Shown: positions 24,444 through 33,098 of the stretch, one piece after another | How the letters are laid out: each line of letters begins with the position of its first letter | How positions within the stretch are numbered: the first letter of the stretch is position 1 | NCBI RefSeq assembly: GCF_003999195.1 | Contig: NZ_RJVR01000258.1 | Coordinates: forward strand, 1 to 64,000 | Source of the DNA: Streptomyces soli | GTDB lineage: Bacteria; Actinomycetota; Actinomycetes; Streptomycetales; Streptomycetaceae | Length of the DNA: 64,000 bases | Direction of reading: 5' to 3' | Made by a program: the position numbers and the translations under genes | Notes under the pieces: model-generated | Seen by the model: only the letters and a program-made list of their open reading frames with translations | The model's database searches: none | What the model was told of the DNA's origin: nothing

Positions 24444-25163
24444 TCAAACGGCTGGCGGAAACCGCAGAGCGCGCGGAGCCGTAGCCACCGCCACCGCCGC
24501 CCTGTACCCCACCGGCACCGCGAGGTCGCCGATGCTCCACCCCGGCACCGGATACGGAACCGGCCCCGCCCCGACCCTGCTGCGGTGCGGATTGTCCCCG
24601 AGCCCCGCCCCCGTGCCCTTCAGATACGCCTCCTTGCGCGCCCAGCACCGCCCGAAGGCCCTGCCCCGCTCGCCCCTCGCCAAGGCGTCCAGCTCGGCCC
24701 GCTCATCGGGGTGCAGTATCACGTCGCCCAACTCCTCGACGATCTCCGGCCCCGGCTCCTCCTCCACATCCACGCCCACCGGCCGCCCCGCGAAGGCCAG
24801 CAACACCAGTCCCCCACTGTGCGACAGCGAGAAATGCAGCCCCTCCGCCCCCACCACCGCCGGCCGCCCATGCGGCCCCCCGCACACCGGGCACTCCTCG
24901 CGCCCGATCACCACATCCCCCGGGGCCTCCCCCAGATAGGCCCCCAACAGCCTCCGCAGCACCACATGCGCGGCCCCGTACACATCTCGGTCGCCGTCCC
25001 GCACGAACCCCTCGTACCGCGCCCTCTCCCCCGCGTCCAGCACCTCCAGCCCTCCGGCCGCCACATGCTCCATCGCATGCACCAGCCACACCTCCGGCGC
25101 TTCCCCCGCCACCCCCGGCCGAACAAGCCCCTCCGGCAACGGACCAGGGCCCAGGACTCTCAC
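24444..25163 (-). CDS. 4'-phosphopantetheinyl transferase (Sfp type)
   Basis: The product is 239 aa. It contains the two core motifs of the superfamily: PVGVDVEEE (Mg2+ ligands) and FGRCWARKEAYLKGTGAGL (W-x-x-K-E-A). It also has the N-terminal LHFSLSHSGGLVLLAFAG segment. It transfers the pantetheine arm of CoA to carrier proteins of polyketide or peptide synthases. A conserved C-P-V-C-G-G-P-H-G-R-P element lies before the core, as in many Streptomyces PPTases. The GTG start follows AAGGAG by 8 nt. No synthase gene is in this window, so it probably serves pathways elsewhere. Confidence 0.9.
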   Translation of the reverse strand: MRVLGPGPLPEGLVRPGVAGEAPEVWLVHAMEHVAAGGLEVLDAGERARYEGFVRDGDRDVYGAAHVVLRRLLGAYLGEAPGDVVIGREECPVCGGPHGRPAVVGAEGLHFSLSHSGGLVLLAFAGRPVGVDVEEEPGPEIVEELGDVILHPDERAELDALARGERGRAFGRCWARKEAYLKGTGAGLGDNPHRSRVGAGPVPYPVPGWSIGDLAVPVGYRAAVAVATAPRALRFPPAV

Positions 25164-25290
25164 GCACGGGCTCCTTCAGCTGTCAGGCCGCCGACAAGTA
25201 CGGCCCGATCCTGCCAGAATTCGGCGCCCAAGGGCGCTCTGTCCGGCACCTCATCCGCACAAAGATTCGAACGCGGCGCCGGCGCCCTCG

Positions 25291-25916
25291 TCAGTGCAGG
25301 GCGCTCCCGGCCTGCCAGTCGGCCCAGCTGACGTTCCAGTCACCGTAGCCGTTGTTGACGGGGACGGTGGCGGTGGAGTGGAGGACGGTGACGACGTCGC
25401 CGACGCCGACGTGGTTGTAGAACCACTTGGCGTCGGCGGTGCTCAGGCCGATGCAGCCGTGACTGCCGTTGATGTGGCCGAACTTGCCCTGGTTCCAGGG
25501 GGCGGCGTGGGCGTAGGTGCCGGAGGGGGTGAGTTGGACGTCCCATTTGACTTACCGCCGCTGGCGGTGCCGCTGGCGGTGACGGTGTAAGTGACGCCGG
25601 GTGCGAGGCGGTCGGCGGAGGTCCAGGTGGCCTTGTCGCCGGAGAGGGTGCCGCGCAGCTTGCCGGGGCCCGGGGCGGTGACCTCGACGGCGGTGAGGGT
25701 GCCGGAGGTGACGCGGACGGTGACCTTGCGGTTCACGGCGACGGCCCGGCCGCCGGAGGCGGGGCTGACGGTGATGGTGGCGGCGGCGGGCGACTTACTC
25801 GAGCCGCCCGATCCGCCGGAGCCGCCCGAGCCACTGCAGGCAGCGGTGAGGGTGAGGAGGAGGGCGGATATGACGGCTGTCGCGGCAAGGACGGTGGCAC
25901 GGGGCTCACGCTTCAT
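25291..25916 (-). pseudogene. Lipoprotein L,D-transpeptidase with central deletion and frame change
   Basis: From ATG 25916 (after GGAGG) the frame has a lipoprotein signal (ALLLTLTAACSG), a glycine/serine linker and an Ig-like domain ending TYTVTASGTASGGK. The expected second Ig domain and first half of the YkuD domain are absent. In a different frame the sequence resumes at VKWDVQLTPSGTYAHAAPWN and the catalytic HINGSHGCIGLS, ending WADWQAGSALH at 25291. About 200 residues are missing. Without the deleted part of the YkuD fold, cross-linking activity is unlikely. Confidence 0.8.
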
Positions 25917-27325
25917 ACGGGGAGGTCCTCCCTCGGCGATTCGCGCTTGTGTACGTACAGACGCGGGCCGCCGCCCTTCCGGCTCCAGGTTCGGCGAATG
26001 AGCGTCCCACCGAGTACGACTAGCCCGGCAGCGCCATACGAAACGCTCTGCTGGACACCGCCCACGTAAAGAGCCGCCCCGGCGGCCGGAATCGCAAGCC
26101 ACTCCCAGCGGCCGTCGAGCGCGACGAGGGCGACCACGAGCAACGCGTACCAGGGGTAGGCCGGTGAAGTGAGCAGCAGCGCGGTGCCGGTGACCAGCAG
26201 TGCGCCGCGCCAGGGCCGGGCGCAGTCGCCGCGGCGCCAGACGTACAGCGCGGTGGCGGCGATCAGCAGGACAACGGCGGGGCCGGCCGTCCGGCCGGGC
26301 AGGAGGAGGCGGAGCAGCGCGAAGCGGCGTACGTCGCCCGACGCGTAGCCCTCCTCGTGCAGATAGCCGGGCAGGTAGCCGAGGACGCCGGCGCCGGAGG
26401 CCAGGACGTACGGCAGATACGCGAGCCCGACGGCGAGGGCGGCTCCCAGGACGACGCGGGCGGTCCTGCCGGGGCCCGGTCTGCCGGACAGCGCGCCGGG
26501 CAGGGCGAGTACGGGCAGCAGCTTGACGGCGATGGCGCCCCCGAGCCACACGCCGCGGCGGGCGCCGGGCCGGCCGGTGCCAAGGGCGAGGACGGTGAGC
26601 AGCACGCCGAGCGTGTCGATGTGCGCGTTGTTGACCGCGTCGAAGGGCACCGCCGGGCACCACGCCCACAGCGCGGCACCGCGCGGATCGCCACCGCGCC
26701 GCCGCAGTACGGCGAGCAGCGCGAGGGTGGTCCCAGTGGCCAGGAGGGCGCCGCCGATCTGCGCCGGCTTGTGGCGGGCTCCGGCGGGGCTCACCTCGTG
26801 GACGGCGAGGAACCAGCCCTCGGCGACGGGCGGGTAAATGGTGTGCACGGTGGGCCGGTTGATGAGGGTGCAGAGGCTGTCGCCGACCTGGTGCGACTGC
26901 CAGTCGTCGCAGACGGTGCCCTGGGGGAAGAGCCAGCCGTCGCGCAACGCCGCCAACTCGGGCGCGGCGGGCGGATAAGCGTACGGGGAGATCCCGGCGG
27001 CCTGCACGCGGCCGTCCCACGCGTAGCGGTACATGTCGTCGCTGGTCCGGGGCGGTGCCACCAGTGCCGCGACGGCGATCGCGGCGCCGCCCACCAGGAC
27101 CAGGACGGTCGCCGCCCGGACCGGGACCTTGCGCACGGTCCAGGCCGCGGCCCCGAAGAGCGCCCAGGCGGCCGCGTACCAGAGCAGCGGGCGGCCGTGG
27201 TTGTCATCGGCACGCACGCCGCCGAGGCGGAGAGTGGCGGCGACGACGGCGGTGAGCGCGGCGAGGAGGGCGGCGGTGACGATGGCTCGGGCGACGGTTC
27301 TCGCCGCTGCGATACGGATTCCCAC
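25913..27325 (-). CDS. GT-C-fold membrane glycosyltransferase (mannosyltransferase-like)
   Basis: The product is about 470 aa from GTG 27325, with about 11-12 helices. The large periplasmic loop after helix 3 carries TSDDMYRYAWDGRVQAAG, with a D-D pair at the catalytic position of polyprenyl-phosphate-sugar-dependent GT87/GT-C transferases, followed by SPYAYPPAAPEL. NNAHIDTLGVLL in a later helix region is a second family landmark. The open frame extends far upstream through unrelated antisense of the methyltransferase region, so the true start is judged from where the membrane protein begins. Its end overlaps the start of the L,D-transpeptidase pseudogene by 4 bp. Confidence 0.78.
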   Translation of the reverse strand: MGIRIAAARTVARAIVTAALLAALTAVVAATLRLGGVRADDNHGRPLLWYAAAWALFGAAAWTVRKVPVRAATVLVLVGGAAIAVAALVAPPRTSDDMYRYAWDGRVQAAGISPYAYPPAAPELAALRDGWLFPQGTVCDDWQSHQVGDSLCTLINRPTVHTIYPPVAEGWFLAVHEVSPAGARHKPAQIGGALLATGTTLALLAVLRRRGGDPRGAALWAWCPAVPFDAVNNAHIDTLGVLLTVLALGTGRPGARRGVWLGGAIAVKLLPVLALPGALSGRPGPGRTARVVLGAALAVGLAYLPYVLASGAGVLGYLPGYLHEEGYASGDVRRFALLRLLLPGRTAGPAVVLLIAATALYVWRRGDCARPWRGALLVTGTALLLTSPAYPWYALLVVALVALDGRWEWLAIPAAGAALYVGGVQQSVSYGAAGLVVLGGTLIRRTWSRKGGGPRLYVHKRESPREDLPV

Positions 27326-27509
27326 GCCGTCCACCGTCGCAGCCGGAGGCGGCCAGGGGGATCTTGCGGGGCCGTCCGTCCGCATTCCGTAAGGCGGCGG
27401 CGGTCCCTTTCCGGGCCTGGTCGGGGGTGTGATGGAGACATGCGATCCAACCTCCCCCGCCGCCTCCCCAGGCCTCCGCTTCCGGTCTTCAAGGGGCGGC
27501 CGCACGACC

Positions 27510-27761
27510 CGCGTACGGCTGAGGCTCTGGACAGACCCGGTAAGGCTCTGGACAGACCCGGCATTCCGGGGCCGGGGCATCGCGTCCGCTCTGGTCAGCG
27601 TCGCGATTGCGCATTGCGCGGAAGGCGGAGTCAGCACCGTCCGGCTGTCGGTGTGGAAGCGGCGGCAGGTGCCATTGCCCTGTAACGAGCGGCTTGGTTT
27701 CACTGTCACCGAGTCGTGGGACGAGCGGGATGAACTGGTGTGCATGGAGCGCGCCGCGTAA
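27510..27761 (+). pseudogene. GNAT acetyltransferase C-terminal remnant
   Basis: The frame contains FRGRGIASALVSVAIAHC, which is GNAT motif A (R-x-x-G-x-A acetyl-CoA loop), and ends ERLGFTVTESWDERDELVCM, motif B. The N-terminal half is missing. Just before motif A a 21-bp unit is duplicated in tandem, repeating R-L-W-T-D-P. No ribosome site or plausible start was found. It is a decayed fragment between a GT-C gene and a methyltransferase gene. Confidence 0.65.
27522..27561. repeat. 21-bp tandem duplication inside GNAT remnant
   Basis: AGGCTCTGGACAGACCCGG occurs at 27522-27540 and again, without a mismatch, at 27543-27561. The period is 21 bp (7 codons), so it preserved the frame. Confidence 0.85.
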
Positions 27762-27813
27762 GTGCCTTGTCGGCGCGGGCCTTCTCCACGGCACTCGGGA
27801 TCGCCGGACAGTT

Positions 27814-28467
27814 CTAGCGCCGCAGTTCCGCGAAGCGCCGCCCCTCGACGGCCCATTCGCCGGCCACCGCCCACCTCGTGCCGGCCGCCGCGACCCGCAG
27901 GGCCGTAAGGCCGAGGCGGGCCCAGGGGAAGTCGCGGCCGTGGTGGCCGAGGGCGTCCTCGACGCGGACGGTGAGGCGTTCGTCGACGTCGTACGGGGCG
28001 GCCTCGGCCAGCAGGGAGCCGCCGGGAGCGACGAGTTCGCGTACCCGGGTGAGCAGGGCGCGCGGGTCGCCGCCGATGCCGATGTTGCCGTCGACGAGCA
28101 GGGCTGTGGCCCACCGCCCTTCCGCCGGGAGCCGGTCGAAGACGGAGCGGCGCAGCACCGCGCCCCCGGCGCCGCGCGTGCGGGCGACGGCGGCGGGGCT
28201 GACGTCGACGCCGAGCGCGGGCAGCCCGTATGCCGCAAGGGCTGCGACCAGCCGCCCGGGACCGCAGCCGATGTCCAGCACGGGGCCCCGGCAGCGGCGC
28301 AGCAGTGCGGCGTCGGCGGCATCGGGCGCGGCGCACCAGCGCTCGACCTCCAGCGGGAGCAGCCAGCCGTCTGAGCGGCGCAGGAAGAGCGGGCCGCGGC
28401 CGGTGCGCAGGGCGAGGGCGTAGGGGTCGTCGACCCAGGGCTCGGGCTCGGCGGTAGTGGCGGTCAC
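27814..28467 (-). CDS. SAM-dependent methyltransferase (class I)
   Basis: The product is 217 aa. The SAM-binding motif VLDIGCGPGRLVAALAAYG is at residues about 63-80, followed by the acidic strand GVDVS and the LLVDGNIGIGGDP loop in place of the usual motif II. It is a small Rossmann methyltransferase with unknown acceptor. The GTG start overlaps the upstream gene's stop by 4 bp (28464-28467), so it is the third gene of a coupled operon with two glycosyltransferase-type enzymes. This gene set recurs in Streptomyces, with no settled product. Confidence 0.85.
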   Translation of the reverse strand: MTATTAEPEPWVDDPYALALRTGRGPLFLRRSDGWLLPLEVERWCAAPDAADAALLRRCRGPVLDIGCGPGRLVAALAAYGLPALGVDVSPAAVARTRGAGGAVLRRSVFDRLPAEGRWATALLVDGNIGIGGDPRALLTRVRELVAPGGSLLAEAAPYDVDERLTVRVEDALGHHGRDFPWARLGLTALRVAAAGTRWAVAGEWAVEGRRFAELRR

Positions 28468-29084
28468 CGGACGGCCACCCCGAGGGCCCGCGCGAAGCGG
28501 GTGCCGGGGGCGAGCGCGGCGACCTCGGCAGCATCGGCGGCGGTGTCCACGTCACGCAGCGGCGCCAGGTCGCGCACCCGGAGCCCAGCGTCGGTCAGCC
28601 TGCGCCGCTGGACCGCGCCCGTCGTGGGCGTCGACATGGGCACGCCCCGCACCAGCTCCGGGTCGGGCTCCGCGAAGCCGAGCGCCCAGAAGCCGCCGTC
28701 GGCCGCCGGGCCGAAGTACGCGTCGCAGTGCCGCCAGGCGTCCGCCGCCAGCGCCGGGGCGAGGAGCGCCGGGGTGAGCTGCGGGGTGTCCATCCCGACC
28801 AGCAGGGCCGGCCCGTCGCACCCGGCGAAGGCTGCGGCGAGCCGTTCGTCCAGGCCGCCCGGCACCTGCGGTACGACGTCGAAGCCGGCCGGCAGCCACG
28901 GCCCCGGCGCCCCTTCCAGGACCAGGACCCGGCGCCGGGCCGGGGCGCGCAGGACGGCGTCGAGCGTGTCGGCGAGGGCGGCCTCGGCCAGCGCGGCGGC
29001 CTCTTCCGGGCTGTACGGCGGCGTGAGCCGGGTCTTGGCCCGGCCGGGCACCGGCTCCTTGGCGATGACGACGAGGGTGGTCAT
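28464..29084 (-). CDS. DUF2064 / TIGR04282-type glycosyltransferase
   Basis: The product is 206 aa. It starts MTTLVVIAKEPVPGRAKTRL, a nucleotide-binding K-x-R-L motif typical of the TIGR04282 family (related to CofC/MobA-like nucleotidyltransferases and arsenosugar-biosynthesis glycosyltransferases). LLVGMDTPQLTPALL and DAYFGPAADGGFWALG supply the acidic metal/sugar-nucleotide motifs. The ATG overlaps the previous gene's stop (ATGA). It is coupled to a GT2 gene before it and a methyltransferase after it. Confidence 0.84.
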   Translation of the reverse strand: MTTLVVIAKEPVPGRAKTRLTPPYSPEEAAALAEAALADTLDAVLRAPARRRVLVLEGAPGPWLPAGFDVVPQVPGGLDERLAAAFAGCDGPALLVGMDTPQLTPALLAPALAADAWRHCDAYFGPAADGGFWALGFAEPDPELVRGVPMSTPTTGAVQRRRLTDAGLRVRDLAPLRDVDTAADAAEVAALAPGTRFARALGVAVR

Positions 29085-29764
29085 CGCACGCCGCACGCCG
29101 GTTCCGCCAGCACAGCCCGCATGTCCCGTACCGCGTGCCATGTCCCCCGCCATGTGCCGGTGACCTTGGAGCGTCCCGTACGCGGGTGGTAGGGCACGTC
29201 CGTCTCCCGTACCCGCCAGCCCGCGTCGGCGGCCCGGACCAGCATCTGCAGGGGGTAGCCGGAGCGGCGGTCGGCCAGGCCGAGGGCGAGCAGCGGTTCG
29301 CGGCGGGCGGCGCGCATGGGGCCGAGGTCGCGCAGCCGCAGTCCCGTACGGCGGCGGATGAGGCGGGTCAGCTCCAGATTGGCCAGGCGGGCGTGCGGCG
29401 GCCAGGCGCCCCGGCCGACGGGCCGCCGGCGGCCGAGTACGAGGTCGGCGGAGCCTTCCAGTACCGGGCCGGCGACGGAGGGCAGCAGCCCGGGGTCGAG
29501 CGAGGCGTCGCAGTCGCAGAAGCAGACCACATCGGCTGTCGCAGCGCTCAGCCCGGCGTGGCAGGCGGCGCCGAAGCCGCGCCGGGGCTCCCGCACCACG
29601 TAGGCGCCCAGGGATGCGGCGAGCTCGGCGGAGCCGTCCGTGGAGCCGTTGTCGACGACGATCGCGCGCCAGCCGGGCGGGATCCGGTCCAGCACCCAGG
29701 GCAGCGCGGCCGCCTCGTCGAGGCAGGGCAGCACGACATCCACAACACAAGGAGAGTCCGTCAC
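29081..29764 (-). CDS. Glycosyltransferase family 2 (dolichol-phosphate-mannose-synthase-like)
   Basis: The product is 227 aa with a GT-A fold: VDVVLPCLDEAAALPWVL, then VVDNGSTDGSAELAASLGA, and the D-x-D-type VVCFCDCDASLD motif for metal and nucleotide sugar. GRSKVTGTWRGTWHAVRDM at the end is the acceptor-side motif of polyprenyl-phosphate glycosyltransferases. The C-terminal membrane helices of larger members are absent. GTG start with weak ribosome site. It leads a three-gene minus-strand operon and is divergent from the two-component system. Confidence 0.87.
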   Translation of the reverse strand: MTDSPCVVDVVLPCLDEAAALPWVLDRIPPGWRAIVVDNGSTDGSAELAASLGAYVVREPRRGFGAACHAGLSAATADVVCFCDCDASLDPGLLPSVAGPVLEGSADLVLGRRRPVGRGAWPPHARLANLELTRLIRRRTGLRLRDLGPMRAARREPLLALGLADRRSGYPLQMLVRAADAGWRVRETDVPYHPRTGRSKVTGTWRGTWHAVRDMRAVLAEPACGVR

Positions 29765-29888
29765 GCCTCTGACAGTACGAACGGGAATCGGAACATTCAG
29801 GACCCCGGCTCCTTACGAAACAAGGACGTCCCCCGCCCGGCCCCCTTCCGGGGATCCGGCGACCCGCCGCCGGTGCGAGACTCAAAGC

Positions 29889-30659
29889 GTGACCACCGCC
29901 CCCCACGCCACCGCCCCGGAAGCCTCCCTCCGCCGGATCCTCGTCGTGGACGACGACCCGACCGTCGCCGAGGTCGTCGCCGGCTATCTCGCCCGTGCCG
30001 GCTTCGCCGTGGACCGGGCCTCCGACGGCCCCGCGGCAGTGGCGCGCGCGATGGCCGTACGGCCCGATCTGGTCGTCCTCGACCTGATGCTGCCGGGGCT
30101 GGACGGGCTGGAGGTGTGCCGCCGGATCCGGGAGGAGCAGGGCCAGGTGCCGGTGGTGATGCTGACGGCGCGGGGGGACGAGGACGACCGGATCCTGGGC
30201 CTGGAGGTCGGCGCGGACGACTACGTCACCAAGCCGTTCAGCCCCCGCGAGCTCGTCCTGCGCGTGGAGTCCGTGCTGCGCCGGGCGGGCGCGGCGACGG
30301 CTCCGGTCCCCGCCGGGCTGCCATGGCTGCGGGCGGGGTCGATCGCCCTCGACCCTGTGGCCCGGCGCGCCACCCGCGCCGGCAGCGAACTCGCCCTCAC
30401 CATCCGCGAGTTCGACCTGCTCGCCTTCTTTCTGCGGCACCCGGGCCGAGTGGTCGGCCGCCAGGAACTGATGCACCGGGTGTGGGGCTGGGAGTTCGGC
30501 GACCTGTCCACCGTGACCGTCCATGTGCGGCGGCTGCGCGAGAAGGTCGAGGACGACCCGGCGCGGCCCCGGTTGATCAGCACCGTATGGGGCGTCGGCT
30601 ACCGCTGCGACCTGCCCGCCGACGGGGCCGACCGGCAAGGGGAGGGCGGCGATGCATGA
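29889..30659 (+). CDS. OmpR-family response regulator
   Basis: The product is 256 aa. The receiver domain has the acidic pair VVDDDP, phospho-acceptor Asp in VVLDLMLPG, the switch Thr in VMLTARG, and Lys in DDYVTKPFSPREL. The C-terminal winged helix (REFDLLAFFLRHPGRVVGRQ; STVTVHVRRLREKVEDDP) is OmpR/PhoB-like. The GTG start has no strong ribosome site; a weak GAGACT box lies 6 nt upstream. The gene overlaps the kinase gene by 8 bp, forming one operon. Targets are not visible here, although the divergent glycosyltransferase operon is a natural candidate. Confidence 0.92.
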   Translation: MTTAPHATAPEASLRRILVVDDDPTVAEVVAGYLARAGFAVDRASDGPAAVARAMAVRPDLVVLDLMLPGLDGLEVCRRIREEQGQVPVVMLTARGDEDDRILGLEVGADDYVTKPFSPRELVLRVESVLRRAGAATAPVPAGLPWLRAGSIALDPVARRATRAGSELALTIREFDLLAFFLRHPGRVVGRQELMHRVWGWEFGDLSTVTVHVRRLREKVEDDPARPRLISTVWGVGYRCDLPADGADRQGEGGDA

Positions 30660-31761
30660 CCTGCTCCTCATCGCGGCCTACGCGGCCCTCGGCGCGGCCG
30701 CGGCCGGTGTCCTCGGCTCGATCGCGCTGCGCCTGTTGCGGCACCGCTCGGTCGCCCTGTCACTCGCCGTCGTCGCGTCCGTCACGGTCGGCGCGATGCT
30801 TGCCGGGACGCTGTCGGTGGCGTGGGCGATGTTCCTGTCCTCGCACGACCTCGGCGTGGTCACGACGGTGTGCGCCATAGCTGCCGTCGTCTCCCTCGTC
30901 ATAGCGCTGATCCTCGGCCGCAGTGTCGTCGCGGGCAGTCGCGCCCTGGCCGCCGCGACCCGCGCCTTCGGCAACGGCGACGGCTTCGCCCCGCCCGACG
31001 CGGCCCCCACCGCCGAACTCGCCGAGCTCGGCCGCGAACTGGCCGCCACCAGCGCCAGGCTCGCCGCCTCGCGGGAGCGCGAACGGGCCCTCGAAGCCTC
31101 CCGGCGCGAGCTGGTGGCCTGGATCTCGCACGATCTGCGCACGCCGCTCGCCGGTCTGCGCGCGATGGCCGAGGCCCTGGAGGACGGCGTCGCCGACGAC
31201 CCCCCGCGCTACCACGCCCGGATCCTCGCGGAGGTGGAACGGCTCAGCGAGATGGTCGGCGACCTCTTCGAACTCTCCCGCATCCAGGCGGGTGTCCTCT
31301 CCCTCGCGCCGACCCGCATGTCCGCGTACGACCTCGTTGGCGACGCCATCGCCGGTGCGGACCCGCTGGCGCGGGAGCACGGCGTACGGCTGGTCGGCGA
31401 CGGCGTCGAGGCCGTGCCGGTCGAGGTCGACGGCCGCGAAATGACCCGGGTTTTGGCAAATCTGCTCGTCAACGCCATCCACCGCACCCCGGCCGACGGC
31501 ACCGTCGCCGTGGCCGCGCACCGCCTCGACAACTCGGTCGTCCTGTCCGTCACCGACGGCTGCGGCGGCATCCCCGCCGAAGACCTCCCCCGCGTCTTCG
31601 ACACCGGCTGGCGCGGCACCGACGCCCGCACCCCGCCCGCCGGCGCCGGGCTGGGCCTCGCCATCGTGCGCGGCATCGTCGAAGCCCACGCCGGCCGCGC
31701 GGCGGTACGCAATGTTCCGGGCGGCTGCCGATTCGAGGTCGTCCTGCCCGCAGCAGGCTGA
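30652..31761 (+). CDS. Sensor histidine kinase
   Basis: The product is 369 aa. There are three hydrophobic segments in the first 90 residues with almost no extracytoplasmic domain, suggesting an intramembrane sensor. A HAMP-like linker (LAAATRAFGNGDGF) follows, then the H-box AWISHDLRTPLAGLRAM (phospho-His), N-box NLLVNAIHRTP, and G-boxes TDGCGGIP and GAGLGLAIVRGIVEAHAG. The N-box Asn-x-x-x-Asn pair is retained. It overlaps the response-regulator gene by 8 bp, and a GGGGAGGG-like site precedes the ATG. The signal is unknown, probably membrane stress given the topology. Confidence 0.9.
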   Translation: MHDLLLIAAYAALGAAAAGVLGSIALRLLRHRSVALSLAVVASVTVGAMLAGTLSVAWAMFLSSHDLGVVTTVCAIAAVVSLVIALILGRSVVAGSRALAAATRAFGNGDGFAPPDAAPTAELAELGRELAATSARLAASRERERALEASRRELVAWISHDLRTPLAGLRAMAEALEDGVADDPPRYHARILAEVERLSEMVGDLFELSRIQAGVLSLAPTRMSAYDLVGDAIAGADPLAREHGVRLVGDGVEAVPVEVDGREMTRVLANLLVNAIHRTPADGTVAVAAHRLDNSVVLSVTDGCGGIPAEDLPRVFDTGWRGTDARTPPAGAGLGLAIVRGIVEAHAGRAAVRNVPGGCRFEVVLPAAG

Positions 31762-31804
31762 ATCCGGGTGCGCCGGAGCCGGTGGGCGCCGTAGCGTGCA
31801 CCGC

Positions 31805-33088
31805 ATGGGTATCGAGCCGAGCGCTGAGCACGGGGACCGGCATCAGGACCTCATCGTCCGGGTGGTCCGTGAGGACGACATCGAAGAGTGGGGCCGGGCC
31901 GTACAGGCCGGCTTCCTGGCCCCGTTCCAGAAGGACGACATGGGCTGGCGGAGGCGGACCTTCGAGCCCGGCCGCTGGTTCGGCGCCTATGACGGGGCCC
32001 GCTGCGTCGGAACGTTCCGCGGTATCCCCTTCGCGCTCACGGTGCCGGGCGGCGCGACGCTCGCCGCCGACGGGATCGCCAGCGTGACGGTGACGGCAAC
32101 GCACCGCAGGCGCGGCCTGCTGACCCGGATGATGGCGCTGGACCTGGCGACCGCGCACGCGCGCGGGGAGGCCGTGGCGATCCTGATGGCCGCCGAGTAC
32201 GCCATCTACGGCCGCTACGGCTTCGGCCCGGCCGTCCGGAAGGCCGGGTACGAGATCGGGTTCTCCTCCTCCGGCGGTCTGCGTCCGGGCGTCGGCATCG
32301 GCGGCACGGGCCGTATCGAACTCGCGACGATGGAGGAGCTGCGCAAGATCGGGCCGGAGTTGCACGAGCGCCACCGCCTGACGCAGCCCGGCGCGATCAG
32401 CCGCCCCGCGTGGTGGTGGCAGTGGTACACCGGCGAGATCGCCAGGCCGGGGGCGTCGCCCTTCAAGGAACCGTTCGCCGCGCTGCACCGGGCGGCCGAC
32501 GGAGAGGTGACCGGGCTGCTGGCCTACCGGGTCGAGAGCGGCTGGAGCGACGGCCGCCCGGACTGCACGCTCACCGTCGTCGACCACATGGCCACCGACC
32601 GCGAGGCCGCCGAGGCGCTGTGGCGGTACGCCTTCTCGGTGGACTGGGTGCGCAAGGTCGTCGTCGACAACATCGCGCCCGACGATCCGCTGCCGCTGCT
32701 GCTCAACAACCCCCGGGCGGCCCGGCCGACCGTCGAATCCATCGACTCCCTCTGGCTGCGCGTCCTCGATGTGCCGGCCGCCTTCGGCACTCGTACGTAC
32801 CGGGTGCCCGGCCGCACCGTCCTGGAGGTCGCCGACCCGGCGGGCTATGCGGCCGGGCGCTGGGCCGTCGAGGCCGCCGCCGACGGCACCGGCAGGGCCA
32901 CCCGCACCGAGGACCCGGCCGACCTGGCGATGGACGCCGGCGCCCTGGGCTCGCTCTACCTCGGAGGCGAGTCGGTCCCGCGCCTCACCGCCGCCGGGCT
33001 GGTCCGCGAACTGCGCCCCGACGCCGCCCTGGAGGCCGATCTGCTGCTGCGCAGCGCTGTCGCGCCGTGGTGCCCGGACGACTTCTAG
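31805..33088 (+). CDS. Eis-like GNAT N-acetyltransferase
   Basis: The product is 427 aa, close to the usual 400-420 of Eis proteins. The N-terminal GNAT domain has VTVTATHRRRGLLTRMM (acetyl-CoA loop R-x-x-G-x-L) and YAIYGRYGFGPAV. A second GNAT-like region and a sterol-carrier-like C-terminal domain follow, and the protein ends in Phe (PWCPDDF), as Eis enzymes do, where the terminal carboxylate acts as base. Such enzymes acetylate several amines of aminoglycosides or protein lysines. ATG 31805 lies 7 nt after TAGCGT with no ribosome site, so the mRNA is probably leaderless. Confidence 0.88.
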   Translation: MGIEPSAEHGDRHQDLIVRVVREDDIEEWGRAVQAGFLAPFQKDDMGWRRRTFEPGRWFGAYDGARCVGTFRGIPFALTVPGGATLAADGIASVTVTATHRRRGLLTRMMALDLATAHARGEAVAILMAAEYAIYGRYGFGPAVRKAGYEIGFSSSGGLRPGVGIGGTGRIELATMEELRKIGPELHERHRLTQPGAISRPAWWWQWYTGEIARPGASPFKEPFAALHRAADGEVTGLLAYRVESGWSDGRPDCTLTVVDHMATDREAAEALWRYAFSVDWVRKVVVDNIAPDDPLPLLLNNPRAARPTVESIDSLWLRVLDVPAAFGTRTYRVPGRTVLEVADPAGYAAGRWAVEAAADGTGRATRTEDPADLAMDAGALGSLYLGGESVPRLTAAGLVRELRPDAALEADLLLRSAVAPWCPDDF

Positions 33089-33098
33089 GCCGGAGCGT

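Noticed and set aside
25913-28555. 880-codon open frame on the minus strand
   Set aside because: Only the 470 codons up to about 27325 read as a membrane glycosyltransferase. The rest is arginine/proline-rich shadow of the methyltransferase region.
28464-30671. 735-codon minus-strand frame
   Set aside because: Its first 530 codons are antisense of the response regulator and an out-of-frame GT2 gene. Only the last 206 codons are a real DUF2064-type protein.
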